DNA of 64,000 nt from Carya illinoinensis (taxonomy: Eukaryota; Streptophyta; Magnoliopsida; Fagales; Juglandaceae). The notes under the pieces were generated by a model. That model worked only from the letters and a program-made list of their open reading frames with translations, had not been told where the DNA came from and ran no database searches. A program made the translations under genes and the position numbers. Shown here piece by piece: positions 36,106-48,632 of the stretch; within the stretch, counting starts at the first letter, position 1, and each line of letters starts with the position of its first letter. The stretch covers positions 40,709,501 to 40,773,500 of the forward strand of contig NC_056760.1 of the NCBI RefSeq assembly GCF_018687715.1, given 5' to 3'.

Positions 36106-37790
36106 TCATTTCCTTTTCTTTCCTCGCCCAGCACGATTCTGTTGCAATGACATAACACGCTCCATTTGCATCATCATCTCCCGCTGCACTTGCTCTTGGA
36201 CCTCACTACGGATTCTTTCCTCATGTTCTCTTTGTTGGTCCTGCAAACGCGTCTCTAAATGAGACTGTCGCTCTAAGAGGGACTCCAACTCTTGCTGTCT
36301 AGACCTCATATACTCATTCTCACGTCATGCAGCTTCTAAATCTTTGGTAAGATTATTAATTTGTGATGTCGATGAGGTTGAGGAAGATGAACCGGAATGC
36401 TTGAAAGATCGTCCCAAACCTCTTGCCATACTAGAGTTGGGCCCAAGCACTTGTGAAAAAATGTCCAAGTCACTAGGAGAGGAATCCCCAGAAGCTGACT
36501 GCATCTCCATCATTTTTCCCTGCAGTTTGAAAGATCAAAACACACAATAAGTAACATATTAAAAGAAATACAAATAAAAAATAATTTAATCACATGTTAC
36601 ATAATTTATTCAACAAAAGGAACACCGCTTACATAATTAATTGCAGCTGTAGGATCCATCCACTCACTATGCTCATTAGTGTGAGCAGCAGCATAGACAT
36701 GAATGAGGGAAAAGTTTTCAGGATCATCACGTTTCTAAGAAAACGACATTAGCAATTTGAAAAAGACAATATTAGTACTTATATAAAAGAATAATAAGAA
36801 AAAATATGAATTATTGCGTTTATTAATTACCATTTTTTCAGCAAGACGATGGAATGATCTTGAACCAGCACGATGGTGAATAGTCAGAGCAGATCTATTA
36901 TTTGCATTTATAGAACTTAAGTGCTACAAAAATAATTCTCACCGTTAATTGTAATATATGTACATACATATAATATAAACAACAAATATAAATGTAAATA
37001 ATTATAGAAAATAAATCTAAAATATCTGATATTTTGGAGAGGCAAACAGATCACAACACTTTATCCAGTCGTCTAATTTCATCTGCTGGAAAGGAGACTG
37101 TGCAGCCTCTTCAAACTTCTCAAATTTCTTGAAATGATCGTGACATCGTCCCTTGTGACGTCGGAATAGTGTAGCCATTAACTCATTCACAGTTCTCAAA
37201 TCCTCGCTACGACCAAAGTCGAGGTCAAATTCATCCTAATTATAAATTAATTACGTTAAAAATATAATAAACTAATGTAGGTGAAAAAAATGATATAATA
37301 AGTAAACTCACCAGCACACGACTCCGAATGTGTTCCTTAATCTCATTTGGCACATCTCTCCAGGAGCGCACATAAAATGGAGCGTAAGCTCGAATTACTG
37401 TGCCAATATAGGAGGAAAGCGCTGCTGCACTATCATTCACTCCTCCAGTGGAATTATCAGGAATTGTGATTTTCAATTTACCATGCCTTTGATTTTTCTC
37501 AAGTGAGATGCCGCGTGTATAGCCACGACCGCGACGAGCCAATTGTTCATCAACTAATAGATGATAGTATAATTTTGAAGGTTATATATATTATTTATTG
37601 AAACAAACATCTTCAAGTATATATAGTATTAACGTAAACATTCCTTACCGGTAGGTGTCGACTGTGCATCGTTCTCTGTAATGTTAACTTCATCTTCGGG
37701 AACAGACTCCTCAGGTGGGGAGTCCTCAATGGGTTCAGGACTTGGACTCGGTGGAGGAGGCACATTTCTCCTTTGTCTTTTTGGCGGCAT
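36106..37790 (-). pseudogene. TNPA-like transposon protein (Ptta/En/Spm, Transposase_24)
   Basis: Several exons read right to left: a proline-rich start (MPPKRQRRNVPPPPSPSP, 37790), a segment with RGYTRGISLEKNQ (about 37520-37320), one with NELMATLFRRHKGRCHDHF (about 37200-37020), then HHRAGSRSFHRLAEK (about 36890-36830). Next comes a short exon around HTNEHSEWMDP (about 36690-36640) and a last exon with a strong coiled coil (RQQELESLLERQSHLE, about 36305-36110) and a basic tail. This layout matches the plant Ptta/En/Spm transposase_24 family, the DNA-binding partner of TNP2. One in-frame TGA lies near 36325, before the coiled coil. It is next to and co-oriented with the TNP2 gene, about 100 bp apart. 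Confidence 0.8.
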
Positions 37791-37892
37791 ACTTGGAAAT
37801 GGTTATATATAACAAAAAAATATTATTAGAATAAATTTATATTTATTATAAAATTCTATAATGGCTGTATATGAATAAACATTTTAGTACTT

Positions 37893-40800
37893 TTAGTCTT
37901 CATCTTCGGATGTATTTTCCATGTTTGTTTCAGAATCTCTCTGTATAACATCTTCTTCATCATCATCATCAAGCTCTTGTTCGTCATCCTTATCCACTTC
38001 CCCCCCAGATTCTTGTTCGTCTTCTTCTTCTGACTCTTCTTCTGTACTTTTCTCACTTTCTTCAAATGAGTGATAATTTAATGAAGACGGGTCGAGATGG
38101 ATGAGTGGGACGTCATCTCTACATAAGGGGAGCAACTCGAGTGCACCGAGGTCAACAAATAAGTTAATATCCCCTCCTCCATCTTCCTGGTAGGCCTCTA
38201 CATTTAGAGTGTCATCTTCATCTCCACTATTATCATAATCTGCACTCGTTCCTACTTCATATATATTTTGAGGGACAAATTTTTGTACAACTCGCCAAGT
38301 TATCTCTCAACTATCTTCATCAGCACTTTTCATTGGATCAATCAAGTAATAGATTTGAGTAGCTTGACAAGCCAATACGAATGGATCATCTTCGTACCAT
38401 TTAGATGCAGTATTGACACTCGTAAAATGATTATCCCTATATATCGAATCCTGACCACCGCCTAGATCCCACCAATCACATTTGAAGACATATGTTATAG
38501 ACCCACCCAGATATTTCAATCCGATAATATCACGAATGACACCATAATAATCAATATCATCTGTTCCATGACTCCCCTCGACCAAGACACCACAATTTTG
38601 AGTTTTTCTATTACGTTCACGGTCCAGAGTATGGAATCTATAACCTCGAACTGTGCATGCAGTGTATCGAAGTGCTCTGTTTGATGGACCACGGGCCAAT
38701 GCATACAATTCAAAAGAGACTGATCCGGGATCACGAGCACGTTGTTCCAATATCTAACAATTTAAATAATGTCATTTATTAAATATTAGTTAGAGTTAAA
38801 ACTTTCATCATGTAACATATAGTATAGAGTTTAGTTCATACACGTTGTTCAAACCATCCAGAAAATTCTGACTCGTGTCTTGCCACTATATCCTCGACGC
38901 CTTCCATCTTAAGTTTGTCCATGTGCTCACTGTATAGTATATATTATCATATTATTTTACATAACAATAGTTAAAGTTGTATATAATCTTTAGAATTATT
39001 TAAACCTTGTACAACGACATACCTGAGATAGTGATCAATTTCCTGACAATTATTTAGTATGTACCACTGAACTTTACCCAACTCTGTATCAAGTAAATCG
39101 TAACCCGTTTGTGCACCCAAAGGTCGTACATTCTGAGAAAACACTGATAGCTCACGAGAAGGCAGAGCAGCAAGATCAGCATTTCGTTCTTAACGAATAA
39201 ATCGTGTCTCAACACCATGAAGATATAAAGAGCAAAATGTTAACCATTCATCGTGTATAGAGGCCTCTGCTATTGAACCCTCAGCTCTGGCTTTATTCCC
39301 AACAGTGCACTTCAGTCGACCTAAATATCTTTCAACTGGATACATCCAACGGAACTGTACTGGTCCACCTAACATGATCTCCCGGGGTAAATGTATTGCT
39401 AAATGGACCATGACATCAAAAAATGATGGTGGAAAGATTTGCTCAAATTTACATAGTATAGTAGCAATGTCTTCTTCCAGTTTCTGCAGCATATCTCGCT
39501 TCACTACCCGAGCACACAAATCCTTAAAAAACATACACAGTTCAGTTATGGCAACACGTACAGCAGATGTTAGCTTCCCACGAATTCCCACCGGTAATAA
39601 CTTCTGTAAAAATACGTAACAGTCATGACTTTTCAATCCACCAATTTTCCAGTCATCATGACTTACGCATCTACTGATATTTGAAGCATAACCATCTGGC
39701 AACTTCACACCTTGCAACCATTTGCAGAAGTCCATCCTCTCCTCCCTTGTCATTGTAAAACATGCATGCGGCATGACCACCCTCTCACCATCCACTCGTA
39801 AATGCAAATTATGTTTAATTCCCATTCTCTCAAGATCTTTCCTTGTCTTAATCGTATCTTTCGTCTTTTTATTGATGCTCATCAATGTACCTAGTATATT
39901 ATCACAAATATTCTTCTCAATATGCATTACATCCAAACTATGTCGCAACATGCAGGACGACCAATACGGCAACTCAAAAAAAATACTACGCTTTTCCAAT
40001 TCAATTCTGCTACGCCTCGTTTTCTCTTGTTCTTTCCCCGACCTTTGCCAAAATTGTTCGCTGCCACATGTACCAATTGTTCCAGGATCTCTTCCCCAGA
40101 CAACTCATTTGGCGCAATTCTATCTTCTACGCATCCATCAAACTTAGCGGATTCTGTTCTCCATGCATGATTAGTTGGTAGATAACATCGATAACCCATG
40201 AAACACAACTTTTGAGAATATTTTAACCACTCACTAGTAGTTTCTTTATTACACGTCGGACACGCTAACTTTCCTTTAGTACTCCAGCCAGAAAGATTCC
40301 CATATGCTGGAAAGTCATTTATCGTCCACATTACCGCAGCATGCATCTGAAAAGTTGTTGATGTGGATGCATCATAAGTTCTGACGCCTGCTTCCCATAA
40401 CTCTTTCAACTCTTCAATCAACGGCTGCAAATATACGTCAATGTCATTCCCAGGTGATCTCGGGCCGGGGATAAGCAAAGTTAACAAAAAGTTAGGCGCC
40501 TTCATGCACCTCCATGGTGGAAGATTGTACGGAATCAACACTACAGGCCAAGTGCTATAACTTGTACTCATATTTCCAAAAGGGTTGAATCCATCAGTTG
40601 TGAGTCCGAGACGCACGTTCCTTGCTTCTATCCCAAACTCTGGATATTGATTATCGAAAGATTGCCACGCAAGTGAATCAGCAGGGTGCCTCATAAATCC
40701 ATCATTTTGAACTCTTTTCTCTTTGTGCCACTTCATATCATGAGCTATTTTCTTACACATGTATAATCTTTGCAACCGGGGTTTCAATGGGAAATATCGC

Positions 40801-41567
40801 AATACTTTAACCGGAACGCTTTTCTTATCCTTCCACCTCGACTCTCCGCATACAGGACATGCTTGTTTCTCCTCGTTCTCATTCCAAAATAAAACACAAT
40901 CATTCTTGCACGCATGTATGGACTTGTACTCAAATCCTAATCCCTTTCTCAACTGTTTCGCTTCATAAAAGTTCTTCGGCAATGCAGATCCTTCGAGAAG
41001 CACTTCGTTAAATAAGTCTAATACTATGTTAATTGCTTTGGTTGACATTCCACACAATGATTTTATGTGAAGCAACCGCACAATAAACGACATTTTAGAA
41101 TGTTTTGTACAACCTAGATAAAGCTCACGCTTTGCATCTTCCCACATTTCTGGAAAATTATCTGAATCATTCCGTTGCCCACTTGAGCCATTGTCGTCAA
41201 CCTCATCCATAAACATCCCAGTTCCAATGTCACTCAACATCTCCTCCATCTCATCTCACTCATAATCATCATCCACGTTGTGCAAATTTTCCCGCTGACT
41301 GAATAAGTCATCCGCTGATTCAGCATACGGCTCACCATGCAGTACCCATCGAGTATAGCCCAAATCCATACCATTCACAAATATATGACTTTCAGCTTCA
41401 TCCAATCCTATCGCACACAAATTTTTACAACCTCAACATGGACACTTAATGTAACCACGACTATCAGCAGACGCCTTTGCAAAATCAATGAAGGCCCTTA
41501 CTCCACGCGCATAGGGTATGTAATCTTTTCCAAGTCTATCACGTAAACGCATCCAACTTTTATCCAT
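37893..41567 (-). pseudogene. TNP2-type CACTA transposase with point defects
   Basis: It starts at 41567 with MDKSWMRLRDRLGKDYI, the transposase-associated domain with its Cys cluster. Transposase_21 follows (about 41200-39900, including GLTTDGFNPFGNMS), then the LDVMHIEKNICDNILGTLM region and DUF4218 (about 39800-39190). After an intron (39022-38940) and a second near 38800-38754 comes DUF4216 (38753-38300) and an acidic tail (to 37893). Stops: TGA near 41436 in the Cys cluster, TGA near 41257, TAA at 39190 and TGA near 38308. A one-base deletion near 39990 shifts frame. Otherwise all domains are present in order, so decay is light. The family product cuts at the TIRs to excise the element. 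Confidence 0.9.
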
Positions 41568-43436
41568 TTCTAAAAGCATCTATTTTTTTAGTAATTAAGG
41601 TAAAGTTAAATACACATGCATGTCATGATACATCATGTTCAAAGTACTCTTTCTCAAGGTAGTTGGTCATATCCCATTCGAGATTATATTCTCCATATTG
41701 CACAAGTCCCGTCACTCTACTACTTTGAACGTTTGTAAAAATTTCGGCAGCACTTCCCCATAGTTCTCCAAGTATACATGTTCACATATAGGGATTATGA
41801 CCCTAAGAACAGTATACCCGAAGAACAAATGAGGAAGACATCGAAACTTCATACTAAACGTTCAAAGTAGGAATAACGTTTATGTGCAATACAGATAATA
41901 TAATCTCAAACTGTCTACACTGGACAATTCAGGAATTAATGTACACCTAAATGTACACTAATTCCCAAACGGGTCTAAGGTTATTTATGCAATGTTATAC
42001 AATATCTAACAAAAAAGTCTACAAATAAATTAGCGCACATTGTTTGAATTATCCCGATGTACTAATAATATTTATATTATTAATGATTGATAACACTTAG
42101 AAATTATTTGTAGACTTATATAATTCCTAATTTATTATATTATATGTCATTTATTAGCTATATAATATATAACACTACTATAAAATATCTTATAATTACT
42201 ATTATAAGTTACTGATAACACTTATATTTGATCTGTTATTATATAGCTTAAAATAACAATTTTTACTTATTTATCTCGTATTTAATATAATATATAGTAA
42301 ATTAGATTATAATTACTAGTTATACTATATATTGATAACACTTAATTGTTATCAGTTATTATATAATTATTACTATTATTGCCAAAATTATTATAATTAT
42401 TATAATAATTTTTATTATTAAATAAGTAATTATTATTATAATTACTTATCTATTTCTTATTAATCATTTTTTAATACTATACATTACATGATAATTATTA
42501 TTATGGATTAATACTAATATACTCTATACTATATATTATTAGATAAAATATTTAGGATTATTGAGCTATTAGATAAATAAGTATTATTATTTTATAATAC
42601 TTATTTATATTATCATTTTAGTAATACGATTTTTTATATATACTATATAGTTATGCCTTATTATTGACACTTAGTAATATATGATAATTTATTATATTAG
42701 TTATTTAACTAATTATATATATAATAGTTATAATTGTAATATTATAATTTATAATCTTCATCATCCAATAAATTATATTTTAAAATTTTTATTCTTACAC
42801 AAATAATCACACTATTTATTTATTAAAAAAATTGTTATATATATTTTTTTATAACAACAAATTACTAAAATAGACACATAAACTAACAAATAATTATTAT
42901 TCAAAAACATACACTATACTAAAACATTATCACATTAAGAATAAACATATTCAATAACAATAATTTTTCTTTTTAATTCATCCAAACAACACAAACTTAA
43001 TCACAAATTATATCCACAATAAAATGTAACAATAGAGTTTAGTATATATACCTTGTGCTTTAAATAAATTCTTCTTCAAAAATCACAACTTCTCAACAAT
43101 TCACAATAAATGATCCTTCAAAAAATACACAATACTAGTTAGTTAAATATATATGAAATAAAACATTGATAATTATCATGTATATTACAAATAAAAAAAT
43201 GAGAAAAACCATTTACCTTATTGCTTAAAAAAATACCTTTGCAACCTCCCTCTCACTATAACCCTCCACTTCTTCTCTTCCTCTCTCTAAAACTCTCTGT
43301 CTCTCCCCACTGCTTTCCACTTCCCAGCTCCGTCTCTCTAAAACTCTCTCTGTCTCTCACTCTAACACGCATGGAGGAAAGCAGAAATGAATCTGCTTTC
43401 CCGTGCGTGAAAGTTTTATTTTCTGCTTGTAATGCG
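41568..43436. other. AT-rich interior of the CACTA element
   Basis: Upstream region of the transposase. Mostly ATTATTATA-type low-complexity DNA (42060-42960). A pyrimidine-rich stretch with CTCTCTAAAACTCTCT repeated twice is at 43276-43355. No exon is supported. Confidence 0.5.
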
Positions 43437-43700
43437 ATTAACGTTCGGACGTTCATTAATGAACGTTCGAACGTTTCATTTTACGTGCGAACGTTTACGC
43501 ATTAATGTTCGAACGTAAAATTATCCCGCCCAATAATTATACAGTACGTTCACACGTATTGTTGTCCATCCTACGTATTCGCCAGTAACGTTCGAATGTT
43601 TATATAGTACGTTAGAACGTACTGTGCAAATTTGCTTTAAGAGGGAAATTTCCCTCCGAATTTATTATAACGTCCAAACGTTTCTCATTAAGGTTCGAAC
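43437..43700. repeat. Internal ACGTTCGAACGT cluster 1
   Basis: About nine motif copies or variants, beginning AACGTTCGGACGTTC at 43440. It is 8 kb from the left end and 4 kb from the right end, so it is not subterminal. Confidence 0.8.
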
Positions 43701-44825
43701 GTTAATATTATTATTTACATATTATATATTTAGTATATTCCTCATAATATACTTATTAATTAAATTATAAAGTATACAATATTAATTAATATATAATTTG
43801 TACCAATTATAATATTATATATAACATAAGTATTATATAACAACGTACTATATATATATATATTATAACTTTATATAAACTAATAATATAAAATATATAT
43901 TATATTATAACTATAATATATAATAAGTATATTATATATTATAGTTATAACAAGTATATTATAATATATTATATAGGAAAAATTGTATATTATCCTAGTA
44001 TAGTATACTTTAATATAGTATATCTAATAACTATATTAAAGTAATATAGTTATTAGATAATGTAGTATAAATATTATATAATATATTATCTATATTATAG
44101 TCTATAATATAGTATAAGTATTATATAGTATGTTATCTATATATAATAACTATATAATATTGTATAATATATTATATAGTAAATATATTATAGATATAAT
44201 ATAGTACTAGTACTATGTTATATATACTACTTGTATATAATATAATATATAATAACATACGAATATATATTATATCTATATATAGTATATAATACGTATA
44301 TAATATACGTATATAATATAGTATACTATATTACTATATACTATATAATATAGGTTTCAATAATACATATATAACATTATATACGTATTAAAACTACATA
44401 CTATATAACACTATATAGTATACACTATATAGTATATAGTGTAATATACTATATACAATATAGTATAACACTATATAGTATATAGTATACACTATATAAA
44501 CATATAACAGTATATAGTATACGCTATATACACTATTAACACTATATACTATATAATATACGTATAGTATATGTATATAATATTATACATTAGTATATAG
44601 TATATAGTATACACTATATACACGTATAACAGTATATAGTATACGCTATATACACTATTAACACTATATACTATATAATATACGTATATTATACGTATAT
44701 AATATTATACATTATATAATATATAATATTATATATTATATATCATATTATATAGTAATATATAGGTAATATAATATATATTATAATAATATATTATATA
44801 ATATATATAATATAATATATAGTGT
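43701..44825. repeat. TATA-palindrome tract inside the CACTA element
   Basis: More than 1 kb made almost only of A and T, with words such as TATAGTATATAGTATACAC and ATATAATATAC recurring in both orientations. A segment near 44500-44570 is repeated near 44620-44690. It can fold extensively and separates two motif clusters. Confidence 0.8.
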
Positions 44826-45025
44826 AAAAACGTTCGAATGTTATAACCAAAACGTTCGGACGTTTTGGTTGACGTCCGAACATATACTATAGTACGTTCG
44901 CATGTTAACACAACGTCCGAACGTAAAAGTTATACGTTCGCACGTATGCTTTTACGTCCGAACGTAATCTGCATAACGTTTGCAAGTGCAGTTAACGTCC
45001 GAACGTTAATTAATTAACGTTCGGA
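44826..45025. repeat. Internal ACGTTCGAACGT cluster 2
   Basis: About ten copies or variants, including ACGTCCGAACGT, ACGTTCGCATGT and TTAACGTTCGGACGTTAA. It lies directly upstream of a transcribed-looking, GC-richer segment (45040-45260). Confidence 0.8.
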
Positions 45026-46013
45026 CGTTAACTGTATATAAGGCCAGGCACGACGGTTTCCAGGCCATAACTTGTACGAAACCGGTTATAAAACTCAAAC
45101 TCTCTCATCTTCTCCGCCACGCATGCCGCCGCAACTGTCACCATCCGCCACCACAACCGTCACTAAAAGGTAATGTGCCCTCTCCCTCTTCTATTTCCTT
45201 GCTTTTAATCGGTGGGTTTCAAAAATTCGAAACCCACCGTAGCCCGGTTATAAAACTTGCATTTCCGGCCACCATTCGCAGTAAAATGATAGAATAGGAC
45301 CGTAGAAACATTCCCCATCTTTTGAAATGCATATTTTGGTTGTTTGTGGCTTCGAAACATGCGTTTCGAAGCTTTCGGTAATGGCTGAGTTGACTCAGCG
45401 TTTCTGTGTCATAACGTTCGGACGTCACGACACAACGTCCGAACGTGTGACCTTTTGTATTCTTTACGTTAGCACATTATATTGTAACGTGCGAACGTAT
45501 TAGTTTTACGTGCGAACGTTTTTATCCAACGCTTTAACGTAACGTTGGATAAAACGTTCGAACGAAAACCGTTGGTATTCTTCGGCTAGTAAGAACGTCC
45601 GAACGTATGACGGTTCAAATTCATTACGTCCGAACGTTTGGATAATACGTTCGGACGTAATGAACTTATTCGCACGTTTTTATCGAACGTTTGAATGAAA
45701 CGTTCAATATAAAAACGTCCGAACTTATCATCTTTGTAAATTCGCACCTATTTTAACGTGCGAACGTACATTGTATTAACGTTCGAACGTTTCCTATAAA
45801 AAAAATTTTATATTGTTTCTTTTGGGTATTATTATTTTATATATTGAAAAAGTAAAATTATTTAAAAGTTTTACTGGCAAAATTATGTAAATTTATAAGG
45901 ATGATATTTTAATTTTTAGTATAATCCATATATGTCATAATACGTATGTATTTGTGATTATAATCATTTTTTTAAAATGTTATAACTTATATATTTTTTT
46001 TTATTTTCAGGAT
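45026..46013 (+). other. Leader and intron of the third CACTA gene, with motif cluster 3
   Basis: A GC-richer leader with a plausible donor AAAAGGTAATG (45165-45175) precedes motif cluster 3 (45413-45790, about fourteen variants). The acceptor TTTTCAG ends at 46010, just before the ATG at 46014. I infer a 5'-UTR intron. A short reading frame from 45122 does not stay in phase across the splice. Confidence 0.45.
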
Positions 46014-47240
46014 ATGGCTCAGTATATGACGACAAGGAAGCGAGGGAGGGATGGAGGCAATTCGGACATCGCTCGACTGGGGGCACGAACTGTTATGGGG
46101 GAACGATAAATCCTCATTAATGAGTTTGATGAGCTCAGCTGGGAGCAAAAGACGCTGAGAGACGTCTTCGTCACCAGAGGCTGGGGCCCTATATGCACAT
46201 TGAGGGGAAAGATTTACCCCACAATGGTTCGAGAGTTTTACATTGGGATGGCCACCATGCCTAACGATGCATCATCCCATACTCTCAGTGTACGCGGTGT
46301 ACAGTTTCAGTTCTCGGCGGATGTTCTCGCCGACTTGCTCCAGATTCCGCGTATACTACCTGAGTCGACAGCTGCTTAGGCTGATGACATAGCAGCTGCA
46401 TTTTCTCCGGGCATATTCGAGGCAGATCCAGCCGCTTCTGCTTCATCTTCGAGCCCTGTTGAGTTTATGCCCAGTCATGAAGAAGATCGACCCGAGGGCG
46501 ATCCTATTGCTGCTGAGGTTGGTGACGATGAGCGGGACCAGGATTTATACATCCTCACTGGCACGGACCGCACAAAACTCGATAGGCCGAACTCCTTCAG
46601 CCAGAATCAGCTGCTGCCTTTCTTTCGCATGTTGCACATTTTTGTTGCAACAAATGTAGACCCGGTGGCACATAAGAGCACATTCAGTCGGGCTCGTGCA
46701 CAGTTCCTGATTGGCTTGGCACGTGGTGAGCCCATTGACTTGCCCCTTGTTATATTTGAGCGGATCCGTTACGAGGCCAGCATCGTTACCACGGATAATC
46801 TCCCATACGGAGTCATCATCAGCCGCTTATTACTAGCCCGGGGAATGCCACTCCAGGCGGAGGAGATGGTTATAAACCAGATGAGCTCTATCGACATAAC
46901 CACACACCGCCGGAGCATTGGGCAGGGGAGAGGCTCAACTCTGCGTCAGTCTGGTCCTACGCCAGATCTTGTTCCCCCGACTGAGTCTGGGGCCGATGTT
47001 GCTCGCCTGTCGGCGAGTACTAGTCAGCAGCCGGGAGTTACATCTGCTGGGGATGTGCGACCTGCTTGGGTTGATACAATGATGACAGATATGAAGGCGC
47101 ATATAGACTGACAGATCGATAGACAGATTGCACATATAGATCTGGCTGTCGCACATCTTGCACATCATGTAGATGTGTTAAACAATAAGGTTGAGACATT
47201 GACTGAGGAGTTTCGATCTTTTGTAAACCAGCAGTTCTGA
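46014..47240 (+). pseudogene. Putative plant-transposon-protein gene (PF20167-like), opposite strand
   Basis: One exon, with about 409 codons from the ATG at 46014 to TGA at 47240. It has three in-frame stops: TAA near 46110, TAG near 46377 and TGA near 47109. It contains RDVFVTRGWGPICTLRGK and EFYIGMATMPNDASS, a central region with FFRMLHIFVATNVDP and FLIGLARGEPIDLPLVIFER, and a Ser/Thr/Pro-rich tail with a heptad-like end (DVLNNKVETLTEEF). I read this as the putative plant transposon protein domain often found within plant transposons. It runs opposite to the transposase pair and sits next to the right end. Its job is not established; host-derived capture and a transposon accessory protein are both possible. 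Confidence 0.6.
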
Positions 47241-47424
47241 AAGTGATTTGTAAAAATTTATCATTCGAATGTTTTTTATTTTCGACATATGTAATGGACA
47301 CAAATATTTAATGTATGTATTGTGTAGCTTAATTTCTACTCTTAATTTTTTTTTTAATATAACGTTACTCAACCTTACTATTAAAAAAATATATATTATG
47401 GTTAATTTATGTAATTTAACATAT

Positions 47425-47698
47425 AACGTTCGAACTTTATCATATTAACGTTCGAACATTGGCGCTAATATATTCACGTTCACACGTAATTATGTAAAAC
47501 GTTCAAACGTTCGCGCTAATTTTTTTTATGTTCGCACGTAAATATACATAACATTCGAACGTTACTTTGACGTGCGAACGTATTATGTTAAACGTCCGAA
47601 CGTTTTGAAATTCTTGCCCAACATTTAGTGACAGTTCTCACAAACCGTCACAGTAAATACGTTTTAGTCACAGTTTAGAAACCGTCACTATTTATAAT
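47425..47698. repeat. Right subterminal arrays of the CACTA element
   Basis: About nine ACGTTCGAACGT-type motifs or decayed forms (47425-47605), then GTGACAG/CTGTCAC words to the TIR, mirroring the left end. Confidence 0.85.
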
Positions 47699-47728
47699 CT
47701 GTCACTAAAAGTCATATTTGTTGTAGTT
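47699..47728 (-). repeat. Right terminal inverted repeat of the CACTA element
   Basis: Ends ATTTGTTGTAGTT; the complement starts AACTACAACAAAT. The terminal base is changed relative to the left end. The target copy TCT follows. Confidence 0.9.
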
Positions 47729-47731
47729 TCT

Positions 47732-48039
47732 GTAGGGCGCGTGGGGGCGCGTGGGCGCGTGTCCTTCACGCGTCTTCAACCTCTGGAGCTTGTGAGGGAG
47801 CGTGGGAGCGTGTGGTGCACGCGTCTTCAACCTCTGGAGCGCGTGGGGGAGCGTGGGTTGCAGCAGATGCACGCGCCGATCTTCTAGGGGCGCGTGTGGC
47901 CTAGTCTGACCTCCATTTTCGATTCCGTTTGTGGCAACGGATTCGTCTCAACGCGAGGAACACCGTGGAGTTGTCAAAAATTGATTTTGAACAACTTGAA
48001 TTTTTGGACAGCTCGAACCAGTGCTCTGATACCAGTTCT
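47732..48039 (-). other. Copia leader, LTR-proximal part, with PBS
   Basis: CpG-rich GCGCGTGGGGGCGCGTG-type tract (47735-47900) continuing the leader seen at 35200-35310 on the other side of the CACTA. The PBS complement GCTCTGATACCA is at 48023-48034, five bases from the LTR. Confidence 0.85.
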
Positions 48040-48386
48040 TGGGAGCTGTTCTGACACAGAGACGATTCTAAATAAAGAAGAGATGAAATTTAACGTGGTT
48101 CGGCAATTGCCTACGTCCACAGCTGTTGTAATTTCACTATAAAAATAATTTTTACAGAAATCTCTCTCTCACCCTCTTTGATGCACTTCTCTGCTGCACT
48201 CAGTCCGCACACTTAAGCTCTCCTATTTATAGGAGAGCAGATCACTACATTGCAGCAATTTGCTGCATGATGCTTGGGGAGGTGCCTAACAATACAAAAG
48301 CACCGAACGGTGCCTAATAAGCCAAAAGAGAAACGGTGCATTAAACAAACACATGCCTCCCACCACTTTTGTCTCCATCTGCAACA
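48040..48386 (-). repeat. 5' LTR of the intron-3 Copia
   Basis: 347 bp, matching 30579-30921 with about nine substitutions plus a 3-bp and a 1-bp indel. Conserved motif at 48095-48120. Confidence 0.92.
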
Positions 48387-48632
48387 TTTTTGATTAATTT
48401 GCAGGTGAGTGGTGGAATGCTAATGTCATTGACGTGGAGAACCAAGGCCTAGCCCTCGGTGCTGCTCCCAACATTTCTGATGCTTACACAATCAACGGAC
48501 AGCCCGGTGATCTCTACTCATGCAAAAGCAAGTATGTCATGTTGGGTGGATCAATAATATATATCCAATTTGCAAATAAATTCTTTTAAATATATATTAA
48601 AATTTAATAAACGAACAGGACATAATTAATAT

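Larger units (their letters stand above)
35314..47728. mobile_element. 12.4-kb CACTA (En/Spm-type) transposon
   Basis: The left end CACTACAACAAAAATAGG and the right end, whose complement is AACTACAACAAATATGAC, form TIRs. They are flanked by a 3-bp target duplication TCT (35311-35313 and 47729-47731), as CACTA elements make. The last base at 47728 is T where G is expected. Both ends continue inversely with TTTTAGTGACAG and GTGACGG words, then arrays of ACGTTCGAACGT-type motifs. It carries a TNP2-type transposase (41567-37893, -), a TNPA-like Ptta/En/Spm protein (37790-36106, -) and a plant-transposon-protein gene (46014-47240, +). All three have stops, so this copy is not autonomous. It is inserted in the leader of the Copia element. 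Confidence 0.95.
30579..48386 (-). mobile_element. Tork/TNT1-like Copia element, split by a CACTA insertion
   Basis: LTRs at 30579-30921 and 48040-48386 both start TGGGAGCTG and end GCAACA. The PBS (complement of TGGTATCAGAGC) is at 48023-48034, so transcription runs right to left. Gag-Pol occupies 34886-30993. The target duplication is imperfect, TTTCT (30574-30578) against TTTTT (48387-48391). Removing the 12.4-kb CACTA leaves an element of about 5.4 kb, normal for Copia. By eye the LTRs show about nine substitutions plus two small indels over about 343 bp, the most diverged of the three pairs in the window. It lies in intron 3 of the laccase pseudogene, antisense to it. Confidence 0.93.
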
